Numbered from the stretch's first letter, positions 46,715 to 58,678 are shown. The stretch: 64,000 nucleotides of DNA from Heterocephalus glaber (GCF_000247695.1 NW_004624730.1:29990186-30054185), one strand, 5' to 3'. The notes: generated from the sequence alone by a model not told the origin. Numbers and translations: made by a program.

Positions 46715-46845
46715 CTAGATTCTACATTCTTTTTTTTTTTCTTTTTTCTTTTTTTGGTACTGGGGATCAAACTCAGGACCTTGAGCTTGCATTGCAGGCA
46801 GCGGCACCACTGAGCTAAAACCCAGTCCCTAGATTCTACATTCTT
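46715..46845 (-). repeat. ID SINE with 17-bp perfect TSD
   Basis: The SINE (46732-46828) reads on the plus strand as T-rich tail, ggtactggggatcaaactca, ggaccttgagcttgcattgc, aggcagcggcaccactgagc, taaaacccagtcc. The flanking duplications ctagattctacattctt (46715-46731, 46829-46845) are identical. Perfect duplications mark it as one of the youngest insertions here, only about 50 bp from the L1 to its left. Confidence 0.97.
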
Positions 46846-48214
46846 GTAGTTTAGAATTCTGGTTTTGAATATTCAAGAATTCAAGTCCTAAAGAATCATG
46901 GCATGTGATTGATGGTGTTGGTGCCCCAAGTTGGCCAGATTATGCCACTGGAGAGGGCATGTAGTTGGCTGCCAAGCTCCATATATCTTTGTTGACTGTT
47001 CACATAAACAGAAATTCTGATGAAGTAGAGTACTTTTTTATTTGGGAATTCACAAGGGGGGCATAGCATTAAAATACCAAATCTCTTTTCATAGCAGGAC
47101 TATGTACAAACAGGACTTGAAAAATGAATATAAAAAAGGTCAGTAGTTTTATAGATCTTTAGCTGTTATAATCCTAAGCAATTCCAGGCTCATGGTTGAG
47201 TGAAACAATATACCCCCCACACACAATTCCTATGCTAAGAGTAGCTGTGTTGGTCTGGGGAATTTCAGATCCCCAGTTCTTGCCTCTGCTTACTTGCAAT
47301 CCCAGGTTTCTGACTGAGGATATGTAACTTGATATGGTAGGAGAAACAAGTGGCAGCATTTCTAACAAATGACCAATGATTATGGTTCAGAGATCTAGTA
47401 AGCTAAAATTGGGAATCTGGACTTGTTTTTACTAGTATTCAGTAAGTATTCACAGAGAATATAAGGTAGTCCATGTGTACATTATTTCCACATATGTATA
47501 GTAAGTGACTTGATTAATTAAAATAGTGAAGCATCTATTACTTATGAATCATACTCTAATAGACATAAAAGGTAAGTTGGTGATGGAATTGTTTTGCATT
47601 AGGAAATATGGATAATTTTGCATTTAGAAAATATGAATGTGGATATTATTAATAAAATTTAACACTTGTCTGGGTTAGAGCCTAATTTCTTTTAATCTTG
47701 CCCAAGTTCACATGAAATAGTTCATAGATCTTTAGTGGAAGTCAATCTCCATACATACCCTTTTATATATGTGTATATTGAGCTCTCTGTATAACACACA
47801 GGCACACATAGATAAGCTCACATATGCATGGGCATACAGACACACACACACACACACACACACGGTTACTAGAGTGGTAACCTCTAGTAATTTAGTTTGA
47901 GATCAAATTTCTGCAAATGTACCTTTTCCTGTAATGGGCAAGCACAGGCAAAGGCCAGTATCACCATTACTAGTTTGGGATGCTTGGTGGAGGGAAAGTA
48001 TCAGTAGGGATTGGGCAAGAGTACCTTTGTTTTGAAATCTGCAAAATAGCAGAGCCGGAGCCAATCCTTTGTAGAAAGGCCCAGTTTAACCAAACAGTGC
48101 ACCAAGGCCTTTGAAATGCACGACTGTGGCAGGAAGACTGAAAATTTTCATCTAACAACCCCAGAGGAAGCTATACTAAACAACAGCTACACTCTACCCT
48201 CTACTGGTATTCTC
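46846..48214. other. Unique noncoding DNA with a CA repeat
   Basis: No gene was recognised. The (AC)n run at 47840-47863 is the only clear feature. The frames at 47174-47368 and 47970-48158 match no family I know. Confidence 0.5.
47840..47863. repeat. (AC)12 microsatellite
   Basis: A pure AC run of about 12 units. Confidence 0.93.
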
Positions 48215-48425
48215 TGGGTGCTAGGTATTGGACCAAGGCTTTATCTAAATTTTGATTTAAGTCTCATATCCTTTTATCACGTACAGAGTATAGTTATTCC
48301 CATTTTATTGATGAGTAATCTGAGGTACAGAGGATTAAGTCATATGCATAATGACACCGGATTGGCAAACACAAAGATGGAGATTTAAACCTAAATGCAT
48401 CTTTTGCTTCTAGAATGCTGTTATT
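48215..48425 (-). repeat. MIR/L2-end SINE, minus strand
   Basis: Landmarks: gggtgctaggtattggacca, tatagttattcccattttat, tgatgagtaatctgaggtac, agaggattaagtcatatgca, a typical reverse-complement MIR with an L2-like left end. Confidence 0.75.
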
Positions 48426-48749
48426 AAGGTTTGAATCTTTTATCAGTTTTAAGAGAACTTTGCAAAATAATAGCACACATAAGATACTCTTTGATGGAAG
48501 AATTAAAATCTTACCAGAAAGAAATCTTAACAGTGATGGTCTCAAGTTTAAAATATGAAGTTGTTAATGAATCATGTTAATGTAACTGCCTAAGCTTTTG
48601 TTCATTCTTTTTATACAACCATTGAACTTATTTCTACATTTCCATTTCTTCTTTCACCTCCTCAGACCTATAAATCATTCTTCTTTTGACTCTATGATTT
48701 GCCTTTAAACACTTGGTTCATACAACTTTCTTGAAAATCACATGGGGAG
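48426..48749. other. Unique AT-rich noncoding DNA
   Basis: No feature was recognised. Confidence 0.5.
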
Positions 48750-49050
48750 CAATAACATTTCTTTCGGAGAAGATGGGGAGAAAGGCTGAAAGTGTAGGAG
48801 AGCTTAATTCTCCATGCTCTCGTATTCTCTGCATTTACCACCTGCCTGACATGGTTTTGGTTTTGAAATATAAAGCTAAACACATGCCAGCCAGCACTGC
48901 AATGATATTTCCTGTAGAGAACACCTTGGCACAATTCAGGATAAAAACAGTATACATGAGAAGTGAAAAAGCAAATCTGATCAGCAAAGTGCTGACATCC
49001 TTATTGGAAGCAGTGAGAAGTACCATTCAGTTGCCTAGGGCGTGCTGAAT
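48750..49050. promoter_or_regulatory. Candidate conserved noncoding element
   Basis: A repeat-free segment of balanced composition in which three overlapping frames are open on both strands (111 aa plus, 80 and 63 aa minus). None has a recognisable domain. Low stop density in all frames is a compositional effect here; a constrained noncoding element or a short noncoding exon is as likely as a peptide gene. Confidence 0.25.
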
Positions 49051-50959
49051 TTGTTTGTCTCTACCCTTCCCACCCCCACCTCACAGGCTAACAGGGAAAA
49101 ACATTTTGAGAATTCTGATGAATGCATTCCAATTCTATTTTGGTGGGAAGGGCTGAGTTTGCAGGGAATTGGTAATAAGGTATTGGCATTCACTTTGCTT
49201 CTGTCATCTCGATGAATTGCTAACTTTTTAAGTTTCTTTTACTTAACATGAGTTACAGATATAGAGAAAAAAACATTTAACTCGTATAATTTAGTTTGAA
49301 AATGTATGTTTTCATTAAGCAAAGGCAGTTGAGATTTATAAATAGCAAATAATGGTAAAAGACTTCTTTTCTCTTTAAGTGGTACAGTGCAAACAAATCT
49401 TAGGCAGATGTACCTGAAGGTGAACCTCAGTATTTTTTTAAAATAAAATACTCTGTTTAGGCAATATTATATCGTATTGATAAATATTTTACTTTTTATT
49501 ACTATACAGTACTTTCATTAAAAATTTCAGAACTTTTTGCTGAGACAAAATAAATTGATATGTTATCTACTAGAGTGTTGTTAATGGATATAATTCAACA
49601 AATCTAGTCTTTTGCACATATTTACATTTCATGTATTATTTCAAAACACAAAAAGTGAATGGAATGCTTTTGAAAATCAGCATATTTACAATACTTCTTT
49701 GAATAAACAACTACCCCAGAATTTCTGCTTTTGTTAAACAGCACAAGAAGTACAAAACATTCTAAGCATTAGTGATTAGTTTTTGAATGCTAAGTGTCTG
49801 CTATAACATTTCTTCTTAACTCCTTTGTATTTTTTTTCCTCCTTGGAAAAATTATGTAATAGACTTAATTGGATGAGCTGTAATTTCTGGATGGGAAAGG
49901 TACACAAGAAGGAACATATATTACAAAAGCAGCCTTTCAGAATATTTCTATATTCTGCCAATACCATCACATTCTTCTGAAAGGCAGCCACTCCAATGTT
50001 TTTGCAGTTATGTTAGGGAGAGTTCATATTAAGATGCAAACATATTCCTGAGAATTCATTTGAACAGAAAAATCTCAGAGGCCCTTTTTTTCTGTTTTTA
50101 ACAAGAAACATGCCTGTGCAGATGGACTGTTGAATTTTCCAGCATTTTATGAAGTATGCAGTTTGCTGCTCAGACCCTAAATTTCTAGATTGGCACTATC
50201 TTACAGTTCCAAAGAACCTAGTAAAAGCTGCCCATAATCTCTTGCCTAGATGCCATAGAAAGATAACAGGACCCCCTTATTGCTCTGTCTCCCTGACTCC
50301 TGTGTTTCCACCTGAAATCCTTTCTCCTTGTGTACTTGTTTCCTATATAGCTCTGAGCTGCTAGCAAATAGACATTGTGTTCCCAATAGAGTGAGTGTAG
50401 AAGGGGTCTGTAATGCAGGCTAGAATTATAAATTACCATACAACTAGAAGCTATCTGAAAGAGCTTTTGATATCTAAGCCTGATCCCAACTTTCAAAATA
50501 TGTCTTGTGGATCTTATGTTTCCAAGCCTTTCACTTGTTCAGATGTGAGCCTACCACAGAATGGTAGCAAAGAACTAGAAGTCTTTTAGACCATACTGAA
50601 CTGCTGGGTGAGAATGAGTGGTAAGGTGGAATATGAATGATCTCAATTCTGAGATAATATACTTTAACCTCTTGAAGGTATTGCTCAAGATGCCCTCTGC
50701 TGGTATCTTCTGTGTCTAACTACCATTTGGAATTGCATTTTGTAATGCATTTTTTTTTCTATTCTTCCTAATGATAAGCTATCATATGCTATATCATCAA
50801 TTAAAGCAATAATATAATCAACATTCTGTATATTTATTGATGGATAGATGTAAAAAAAGGCTCCTAAGAATCTCGTGGCTATATGTTTCCCTTGCATATG
50901 TATTAGCACAGTGTATTTGAATATTACATAGTTCATTAGATCTTCAGAGAATTTTTTTT
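49051..50959. other. Unique AT-rich noncoding DNA
   Basis: No gene or repeat was recognised. Overlapping frames on both strands at 50149-50496 have no recognisable domain. Confidence 0.5.
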
Positions 50960-51030
50960 TTCAAGTCATTTAATTCTCAGAGTCCTCATAGACATTATCA
51001 CCTTCTGTAGGAGGTATGAAATTATTTTAA
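50960..51030 (-). repeat. MIR SINE fragment, minus strand
   Basis: caagtcatttaattctcaga, gtcctcatagacattatcac and ggaggtatgaaattatttt fit the complement of the MIR 3' half. Short and diverged. Confidence 0.45.
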
Positions 51031-51559
51031 ATATTTATTTTCTAAGAACCCTACTGAAAAATAGTTTATAGAGCTTTCCTAGCAGTTATTGAGAGTAACA
51101 AATTTAGTATGAATTTATTTTTATCACTGACATTCAATTCATCCTACATGGTTTTCTGAGCTGAACCTACCATTTTTATAACTAAGATTATCAAATAGAT
51201 TTTCCTCATGATTTCATCTAAAATGAGAACCCTTGAGACCTGCTACTATCTCTGTAGTGGCAGTACTAATTGTTTTGGGTTTTCCTAATGGTAAGCAAGA
51301 CAACTTTGTTTACAGTTTTCTCAAAAAGTCTTAGGCAATTAATGGAAATATGTAGTTTAAATATGTGCTATTTTGATAGCCATGAGAAGTCTGACTGTAT
51401 TTCTATGCAATGAGAAGAAACTTGTACAGATTGTCTCCTGACTGCTTCATTTTTAAACACCACTGTCTATTTGAGTTCAACTTGATACTTTGTTCTGAAT
51501 ATAGCCTGCCAGATTTTGTTTATACAGCACATGTAAAGCAGGCAGATGTCCCAGTCAAT
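51031..51559. other. Unique AT-rich noncoding DNA
   Basis: No feature was recognised. Confidence 0.5.
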
Positions 51560-51665
51560 AGTAATTGTGCTGTGACCTTGTACAAATTGCTTAATTTTTC
51601 AGGATCTCTGCATGCTTGTCAGCAAAGGGGGAGGTAACAATACTCACATCATAGAATGAAGGGAA
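51560..51665 (+). repeat. MIR SINE, plus strand
   Basis: gtgctgtgaccttgtacaaa, ttgcttaatttttcaggatc and gtaacaatactcacatcata follow MIR order. Confidence 0.72.
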
Positions 51666-51689
51666 TATTATGGTGAGATTTATTCTTTC

Positions 51690-51870
51690 TTCAAGCCCCC
51701 TGCCCTCATGGATCTTACATCTTTAGTGTAGGAATCTGTCAGTGAGTAAGTAAACTCATAAATAGAGTAATTGCAGGTATGACAAATACTAGAAAGAAAG
51801 TTAAACAGCAGTGAGAGTCAGATGGAGCCTGACTGTTGGAGGACTATAGATAAGTGGATTATGTCCACTG
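51690..51870 (+). repeat. L2-like ancient repeat fragment
   Basis: ccctgccctcatggatctta, catctttagtgtagg and agtaaactcataaatagagt resemble an old repeat whose usual form is ccctgccctcaaggagctta followed by gtaaacaaataattg. The family is uncertain. Confidence 0.55.
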
Positions 51871-52040
51871 ATCTTTTGAAAGAACATACATAATAAATGA
51901 TAGTTTTTTTTCCCTCATCATACAAAACTTTGTTATCTTGTATTTTAACTATTATGTTCACCATTTGTAAAATTTGGATAAAGATCTAAATATTGAAGGG
52001 ATTAAAGGAAGGGCATATGCATAAAACTGTTTCTCCACCT

Positions 52041-52138
52041 CTTTTTTTTTTTAAATTTTTTTGAGATAGGCTATCACTAAATGGCTAAATTGCCCAGGCT
52101 GAGCTCAAACTTGCTATCTTCCTGCCTCAGCCTCTCTA
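52041..52138 (-). repeat. B1 (7SL-derived) SINE, minus strand
   Basis: The T-rich left end is followed by ttttgagataggctatcact, taaattgcccaggctgagct and cctgcctcagcctct, the complement of the B1 body. No ID half is seen, so it is a B1 monomer or a truncated composite. Confidence 0.85.
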
Positions 52139-52831
52139 TGAAAAATGTTTTTGTTTTCAGGAATTTAAGATTTTATAGTAGACATGTTTTTCCTTGAAGG
52201 TCAATGGAATGACAAGGTACATTTTCATTTCTTCGGAGGGTAATATAAATTATTTTAAAATTCTTGTTTTGTTCAGATATAGGCTAGCTGTTTTACTGTT
52301 TATCAAATGATAGTACTGATTATTATTTAAGGGTATTTTTTGTTCTCTCATTTTGGTGCATAATCAGTTCCACAGAGAACATCTGTGTGCCAGCTTACCC
52401 TGTTAACCTACCTGTGTAGTTTGGGCAGCTGTTATGCCTAGGATTGCTAGGTTATAAATAACCAAAACTGTCAGTACTCTTGAATTTGCTTAATGTGTGC
52501 AGTCATTTTGTATCCTTAGTCCATCTCCACTTTCCCCTGTCTTCCTGAAATTCAGGTAGACCTCAGCAGTGCCACTCAATGAGTGGATTTCTTTGCTTAA
52601 TATTATAGGTTGTGTAACCTGACATTTAAGATACTTCCCTTTAACTCTCTGAGCTTAACTCTCCTGAACAAAGCCTTTATCAGTAAAGATTAGTTTGCCA
52701 CTGTCTTTTGAGTAGCCTCAATGTTTCAAACTTGTGTTATGATTTTACTTCCTGCCATTTTACCTGTGAGGACCTCCTGGCCCTTTGTATTCCTGCAGAG
52801 TCAACTGTGTTATAGAATATGTAATCCTCAG
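52139..52831. other. Unique AT-rich noncoding DNA
   Basis: No feature was recognised. Confidence 0.5.
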
Positions 52832-52985
52832 GGTAAATGACCTGGATTTGAAAACTAAACTTTTATCTTTTAAATACTCTTTGATCTTGGGCAGATAATT
52901 TCTCTCTGAAACTTAATTTCCTTATTACATAAAGTAGATAATACCAGTTACAGTACATTCTTGGCGTGGTTAACAGAATGTGCTT
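52832..52985 (+). repeat. MIR SINE, plus strand
   Basis: gacctggatttgaaaactaa, ctttgatcttgggcagataa, tttctctctgaaacttaatt and agtagataataccagttaca follow MIR order. Confidence 0.75.
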
Positions 52986-55116
52986 GTAAACGTGCATGCT
53001 TCATTTCTAGTCTGTCCTTCCTTTGCACATTTCCCACCTTAGTATCCCAGCACATTTTGTGTTATTGATTATCTATTTTCTGAAATATACCCTATGTTAA
53101 TCTTTATAACCACCTTTTCATCTGTAGTTTTGTTTGTTTTGGTAGGTCAAGAGAGAGAGGTAGATATTAACATTCTCAAAAAGAAAGTTTAGGAATTACC
53201 TATTTATATTAATGAGCCATCTGTTCTTTTCAGTGATCAAAATGCTTAGTTTATTAAAAATGAGGTATAAGAAATGATATGAATAAATAGATGTTTTTAA
53301 ATAGAACACCCACAGAAATATATTAAAGAGAAACACATTGGGAATACAAAGTGTTTTTAAATATATCAATGAGAAGACACCAGAAAGTCAAATGACAGAA
53401 GTGTACACACAATACACAGTAGCTGTTAGTACAATACAAAGAGAAACTGTAATAGGGCAGTACTGTCAACCTCATTCAATAGGATGTTATATACTGCTAA
53501 AATCCACAATCTAATATGAAAGTTTCTTCAATTTAAAAAAAAAATCTTGACAATAAGAACATTGGCATTCCATTCCAAGATCTGTTTTATCTCAAATAAT
53601 AGAGCTGTTGATGATCTATAAGTTTTACTTGAATCGATTTAAAAATATTCTTGGTCCTTTCATGGTAATCTTGTTTAATCTTTTCCTAAAACATCCCCAT
53701 TGTCTCATGTGTTATGGATCTTTTCTCGCTGTATTATGTGAGCTCACTTTCACAAGAGGAATCTACACATTATTTTAACACAACTCTCCATCATAAGGTA
53801 ATTTAATTTAGCAAAATCCTAGCCATTTATAATGTGGAAAACTGGTTTTAGGTGAAATTCTTCATTTCCATAATTATTCCATTTGATTATCAGCAGTTTT
53901 CTAGACTTCTAGATGTTAATATAAAAACAAATTTACTTACCAAATGGGTTGTTAGAGACCACAACTTAATTTTAAAATATCAAAATAAACCAAACAACTG
54001 TTTGGATAAAGAAGAGATTTATTGTAAATTAGAAACCACAATAACTGCAAAAAACCCCCAAAACAAAGAAAGACAAGCATAATTTCAGAAATAGCTAAAT
54101 ATAGTTGCATGGACTTTTAGCCTTATTTTGGTTGATTTAGTACTTTATCACAATTATGATTCACTGAAACTGCTTCAGAAAAATTGTTTAAAAAATAAGT
54201 CTATCTATATTTCCTTAATGTTTGTGCATCTAATATACCAGTTTACCCAATACCTTTTAACTTAAAAAAGGGCCTTTCATGTTTGATTTCATAAAATCAG
54301 AGGATTATCAGGATAAGTGTTAGGTTGTTATTTTTAATGTTACAGTTGAGCGTGCCAAATTCAGAAACCACAGTGAAATTATTGATATCAGCCACTAATA
54401 AAATGAGGCAAAATGAACTTTGTTTTTGGTTTTTGTGGAGTTAGGGAAGTGTAAAATGGATGTTCTAACAAGAATTATTACAATAGGAAAAAAGCCATTT
54501 TAGTTTCCTTTTATTGGTGTATCGCATGAGCTTTGCTTTAGAACTTTTTCCAAGCTACCTACCATATCGACAAGTCTAAGTAATATTCCTAATTTGAATA
54601 AGTTACCATTTATTCTTTTTTGATGTGATGGTAGTGTGGAATCCAGTTTCATTTTGATATGAAGGAAACAAGTATAGAATAAAATTTGCTATGAAGTTGC
54701 AAGAAATTAGAACATAATAAAGCTTAATTTGGTGTTAATCAGCAAGTACATTTTGAACATTGCTACCCTTTTAAAAATGCACTTTTCTATATGCAGACAT
54801 ATAGTTGGGTAATATTTGTGATTTTGTTTGTACCTATATTGTACATGTATGTCATATACACATTATATTTTGGTTATATACATGTATTTTGCTTTGTATC
54901 TGTCTTTATTCATCCATTCAAAATGAATTACAACTATTATCAGTTTTGGGGAATCACAACTGGAAAAAACAGTCCTGGTTCCTACCTTCCTGAGACTGAC
55001 CTAGTAGAGGAAATAGGCAACTGATAAGCAGTTTAACTGCTAAAGTGTGTGAAGGTGAATACTCTAGCACTAGCTAGAGGTGACATTTAACTGGAGAGGG
55101 TAACTGTTCTTAGAAT
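52986..55116. other. Unique AT-rich noncoding DNA
   Basis: No gene or repeat was recognised. Confidence 0.5.
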
Positions 55117-55225
55117 TTAGAAAGGCGGGGAGAGGGAGGGGGAGAGGCAGAAAGGCAGGCAGCCGGTGGGTGGGGGTCCACAGAGAGAGACAGGCAGGGA
55201 GGCAGAGCTAGACAGAGACAGACTA
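55117..55225. repeat. G-rich, purine-rich low-complexity tract
   Basis: This is one of the most G-rich parts of the window. Runs include gcggggagagggagggggag (55126-55145) and ggtgggtgggggtcc (55165-55179), followed by cagagagagacaggcaggga. Several G-runs of three or more are close enough for quadruplex formation on the plus strand. Confidence 0.75.
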
Positions 55226-56046
55226 CAGTATTTCAGTAGCTAAATTAACATGTGCAAAGACATGTCTTGTGCAAGAGATTAAGCATACTTCAGTTTAGTG
55301 TGGCCAAAATACAGAGAGTGTGTGTGGGTGTGTGGATGTGTGGGTGTAAACCGTACACTAAAAGATGATTTCGGTAAAAGGTTATGAAGTGATAGGTCTG
55401 GGATTGTTGTCTGGAAAACAGTGAGGTCTGGCCTACTCTTGCCTGAACTATCAAATGATTGCTTTCACTGCCACAGGCCTTCCTACATTCTTGTTTGATG
55501 AAACAATTAAACACAGCTTTTTTGCTAATGTCATCCCCAACCCATTGTGTGGCTCTCTCTCAGGCCACAGAAGGAGGTAGAAAATCTTTTCAGAGTACTT
55601 AAAATGTTTTCCAAGCCAGATTCTGCTACTTTAAAAACTTATTTCCCACTACTTTTATTACACATTTGTTACTTGTCTTTGTTCCCTCAATCTGTGCTAT
55701 ATCATCTACCTAGATGTCTTTTTTTAACTTCTCATGTATAGATTCTGCTTCTCCTTTGAAGCTATTATCTGGTTCTTCCAAATGGAAATACTCCCTTTTC
55801 CCTGAAGAGAACTCTATCTGAAGGTCTCTGATGATATTCTTTTGCCCTCTCACCTTATATTCTAGTTATCTCTGTGTGCCTTTCTTCCTTTTCTGTGATA
55901 TGCGTCTGATTCATTTTGCATCTCCACTCTCCCATAACAATTAACACATGTGAGGTTTCACTAAGTAGTGGATAAATGTATGAGATACTCTAGACAATGT
56001 TAAGATGTGGTCTATTCGAAGCAAGACTACTTCTTTCCTACCAACC
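55226..56046. other. Unique noncoding DNA
   Basis: No gene was recognised. A short TG-rich patch lies at 55317-55348. Confidence 0.5.
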
Positions 56047-56190
56047 CTTCTTTCTCGCTCTCTCTCTCCCTCATTTTCTCCCTTCTTCTCACTCTCTCTC
56101 CGTTTCTCTCTCCTCTTCTCTTCCCTCTCTTCCTCCTCCCTTTATTCCTTCTTCCTTCCTTTCCTTCCTTCTTTCTGTTCATCCTTTTTT
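56047..56190. repeat. CT-rich polypyrimidine tract
   Basis: About 145 nt are almost entirely C/T on the plus strand (CTCTCT, CTTCC and TTCCTTCC units, with few A or G). The Ser/Leu/Phe/Pro-rich open frames here (55997-56316) only reflect this composition. The tract could form an intramolecular triplex. Confidence 0.92.
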
Positions 56191-56574
56191 TCATTTTTTG
56201 TAGCTTGTCAGGCTATACTAGGAAACAATGAATTAACTGTTCTGTTCTGCTTTTACTTGCCTCTGTGTGTGTGCATATTTGTGTGTATACATACTATATT
56301 TCTAATTGAGAAGTGAATCTCACTCTTCCAGAATAAGTTTACAGGGTCAGTATGTTCAGGTATTATCCCAAGAAAAACAAAAGACTCATCCTGTTCAATA
56401 TTTGTTGGCTTCTTAAGGGGGAAATATATGTAAATTTTCATTTTCTGTCTCTGTATAGTTGTGATATCATTTGTTTTATCTGAAAACAAGAAGAAACAAA
56501 AAATTAAATCCAAGATGAGTTAGGTTATCTTCATTCTGACTACTTACTGTTGGGATGTATGCTGACCCTGATAA

Positions 56575-56781
56575 TACAGTGGTACCTGAGTTCACAAACT
56601 TAATTTGTTCCACAATTCTGGAAAAGATGCCCATGTTTGTGTTCATGCAGGGCAGATGGCCATGGTCCTATTCGTCACCAGATGCAGAGTTCGAAAACAG
56701 AGACAAAATTTTACAAATGCTTCTGTTTGTAAACCAAACTGTTTGCAAACAAAAGCATTCATGAACTGAGGTACCAGTGTA
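56575..56781. mobile_element. 203-bp mariner-type miniature transposon
   Basis: The element (56577-56779) starts cagtggtacctgagttcaca. Its other end, read in reverse complement, is cactggtacctcagttcatg, giving about 18 of 23 matches as terminal inverted repeats. It is flanked by TA on both sides (56575-56576, 56780-56781), the target duplication of Tc1/mariner elements. Internal self-complementary words (tttgtaaaccaaactgtttg, caaacaaaagc) are present but no transposase frame, so it is non-autonomous. The subfamily (pogo/Tigger or mariner) was not settled. Confidence 0.82.
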
Positions 56782-56824
56782 CTGGTACTTCCTAACTTCA
56801 CAATTTAACATTATGTTGTCCTTT

Positions 56825-56960
56825 CTTGAAATATTTAATCTCTAAAAACCTCAAATTTTCTCATTTGTAGTGTAGGACTAATACCAGTCATCTCATGTGA
56901 TTGTCATGAGAATAGTGGGTATTGTTGTGTGAGTTAACTTTGAACAGGACACTGAGCAAA
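56825..56960 (+). repeat. MIR SINE, plus strand
   Basis: aatctctaaaaacctcaaat, tttctcatttgtagtgtagg, actaataccagtcatctcat and ggacactgag follow the MIR core to 3' order. Confidence 0.75.
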
Positions 56961-57779
56961 GGATTCTTCCTATTTTTCCCAAAGCAAATGGCAGTGATCC
57001 TGCTTAGACTTCTTAGCTCCTCACTTGAAAATTTATAATATGCCAGTGTACTTTACAAACATTTATTTCAGCTGTGAAAATTTTAACTTAAGCTTAGACA
57101 ATTTATAACTGAGTTGTGAAAGCAATACTGCTGAGTTAATATAGAATTTCCCAAGATCTATAGGTCTACCTATAGATGTATAGGCCTCATTGGATGATGA
57201 AGAAAGTAAATTTCATAGGTTCAATTATTTACTCATATTACATGCTATTAGTGTCACTTGTACACTCTTTCTTTACAGTGCCATCAGTGTTGACTGCATT
57301 AAAAAAAGAAAACTTAAGGGCTTTCGTGGGTCCGTTGACGATTTACCATCTTTGCTTTTCTTTTGAATCTTTTGCTTCTGTAGAACAAGGTGTTTAGAAA
57401 TAATTCTTCGGTCACAGAGGTGCCATTGGTCCTGAGACCTTGTCTAAAATGATATGTCCAAAGTAACAAAAGACTGTAATTCTTTTGTGTAGTACTTTGT
57501 GTCTGAATGCTCTTTCTCCCACTTTCTCCCTGTGAAAGAAGCTGTTTGGAATATGGACTATTAAAAAATAAAAGTTTCAGTTATCTAACATAATATTAGT
57601 AGATATCTTGAAGCCATTGGCAAAAACTGGTCTTAAAAATAACTGGAAAAGATTGTGATTGCTGTGCAAATGAAAATATTTGTTTTATCTTTAAAGCCTA
57701 TCAAAAGAAAGTGATTTTTATTATCAACCCCTTTAAAATGCAGAAGCCTAGTTTCTTAATAGTAAGTGAAATGGATGTG
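56961..57779. other. Unique AT-rich noncoding DNA
   Basis: No feature was recognised. Confidence 0.5.
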
Positions 57780-58190
57780 AGTTGACACTTATGTTACTAG
57801 GCAGTCTCTGTCAGCTACCCTTGGAGTTGCTGCTACTTGGACACAAATAGCAAAGGTACTGTTGGGACTAGGAGGCTGAGTAACTCAGTGAGGTCACAGA
57901 GCTAGTGGGTGGGGTTCCCTGGTTCCTGGACACATGGGTTCCTACAAGACTATGGATCGGCCACCTGTGGCCAGTCAAGGCATACTATGGGTTAGTTCAC
58001 TAATGGAGAGTCTGACTTGAGGGGGAACAGGAAGGACTGTGACACAGGGAGGCTGAAGGAGAAGGAGAAAGAGATGGTCTCAAGCATGTCTCTAGACATG
58101 GACCTGAGCATTGGGAGGCAGGGGTTGCCAGGCTCCAAGGATGTGGAGATGTGCAAGAAGACAGCCCAAAGTCATTTCCATTGGCTGAAT
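57780..58190. other. GC-richer block, unidentified
   Basis: About 400 bp are distinctly richer in G and C than the neighbours, with many GG-containing words (gaggctgagtaactcagtga, ggcaggggttgccaggctcc). The 61-codon frame at 58017-58202 is not recognisable. It may be an old retroelement piece or a noncoding exon. Confidence 0.3.
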
Positions 58191-58197
58191 TCTAAAC

Positions 58198-58233
58198 TAT
58201 AATATAATATAATATATATTATAATATAATATA
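58198..58233. repeat. (TATAA)n short tandem repeat
   Basis: A 36-bp run of TATAA/ATATA units, closely self-complementary. Confidence 0.9.
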
Positions 58234-58242
58234 GTGGTGCTT

Positions 58243-58300
58243 TTGTGTGCATTCTCTCATTTAATGCCCACATCATCCCTAAGGTGGTATTCTTATCTTC
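58243..58300 (-). repeat. MIR SINE fragment, minus strand
   Basis: attctctcatttaatgccca, catcatccctaaggtggtat and tcttatcttcagtt fit the complement of MIR. Confidence 0.6.
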
Positions 58301-58531
58301 AGTTCAGTGACCCATTGCTTAATTGAACTTCTGATTCCAGTGCATGTGATCCAGTATCCAGCTGGAGCTATATTGCTCTTTTCTCATCAACTCTTGGGGC
58401 TTTTTCTCTGTGCATATTTCTAAGGTTTGAATGCAGAAATGGTTTATCACGTGACCATTTTTCCTACTTGGGAGAAATCGCAGCTATAATATAATCGTAA
58501 GAACTTCAATGAAAAAGGAGCAAGTGAAAAA

Positions 58532-58678
58532 GCCAGGCATGGTAGTACATCTTGTAATCCCAGCACTCTGGGAGGCAGAAGCTTGAGGATCAGAAGTTTG
58601 AGCCCAATCTGAGCAACTTAGCAACTTATTGAGACCCTGTCTCAAAAAAGCTGGGGATGTAGATCGATGAAAAAAAGG
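58532..58678 (+). repeat. B1-ID composite SINE, ID half truncated
   Basis: A well-preserved B1 half starts gccaggcatggtagtacatc and has cttgtaatcccagcactctg, then gagcaacttagcaacttatt and gagaccctgtctc. The ID half begins gctggggatgtagatcgatg and stops in an A-run after about 20 nt. The internal Pol III boxes of B1 are partly intact. Confidence 0.92.

Noticed and set aside
56005..56316. 103-codon Ser/Leu/Phe-rich frame
   Set aside because: It is produced entirely by the CT-rich low-complexity tract, and all three plus frames are open there.
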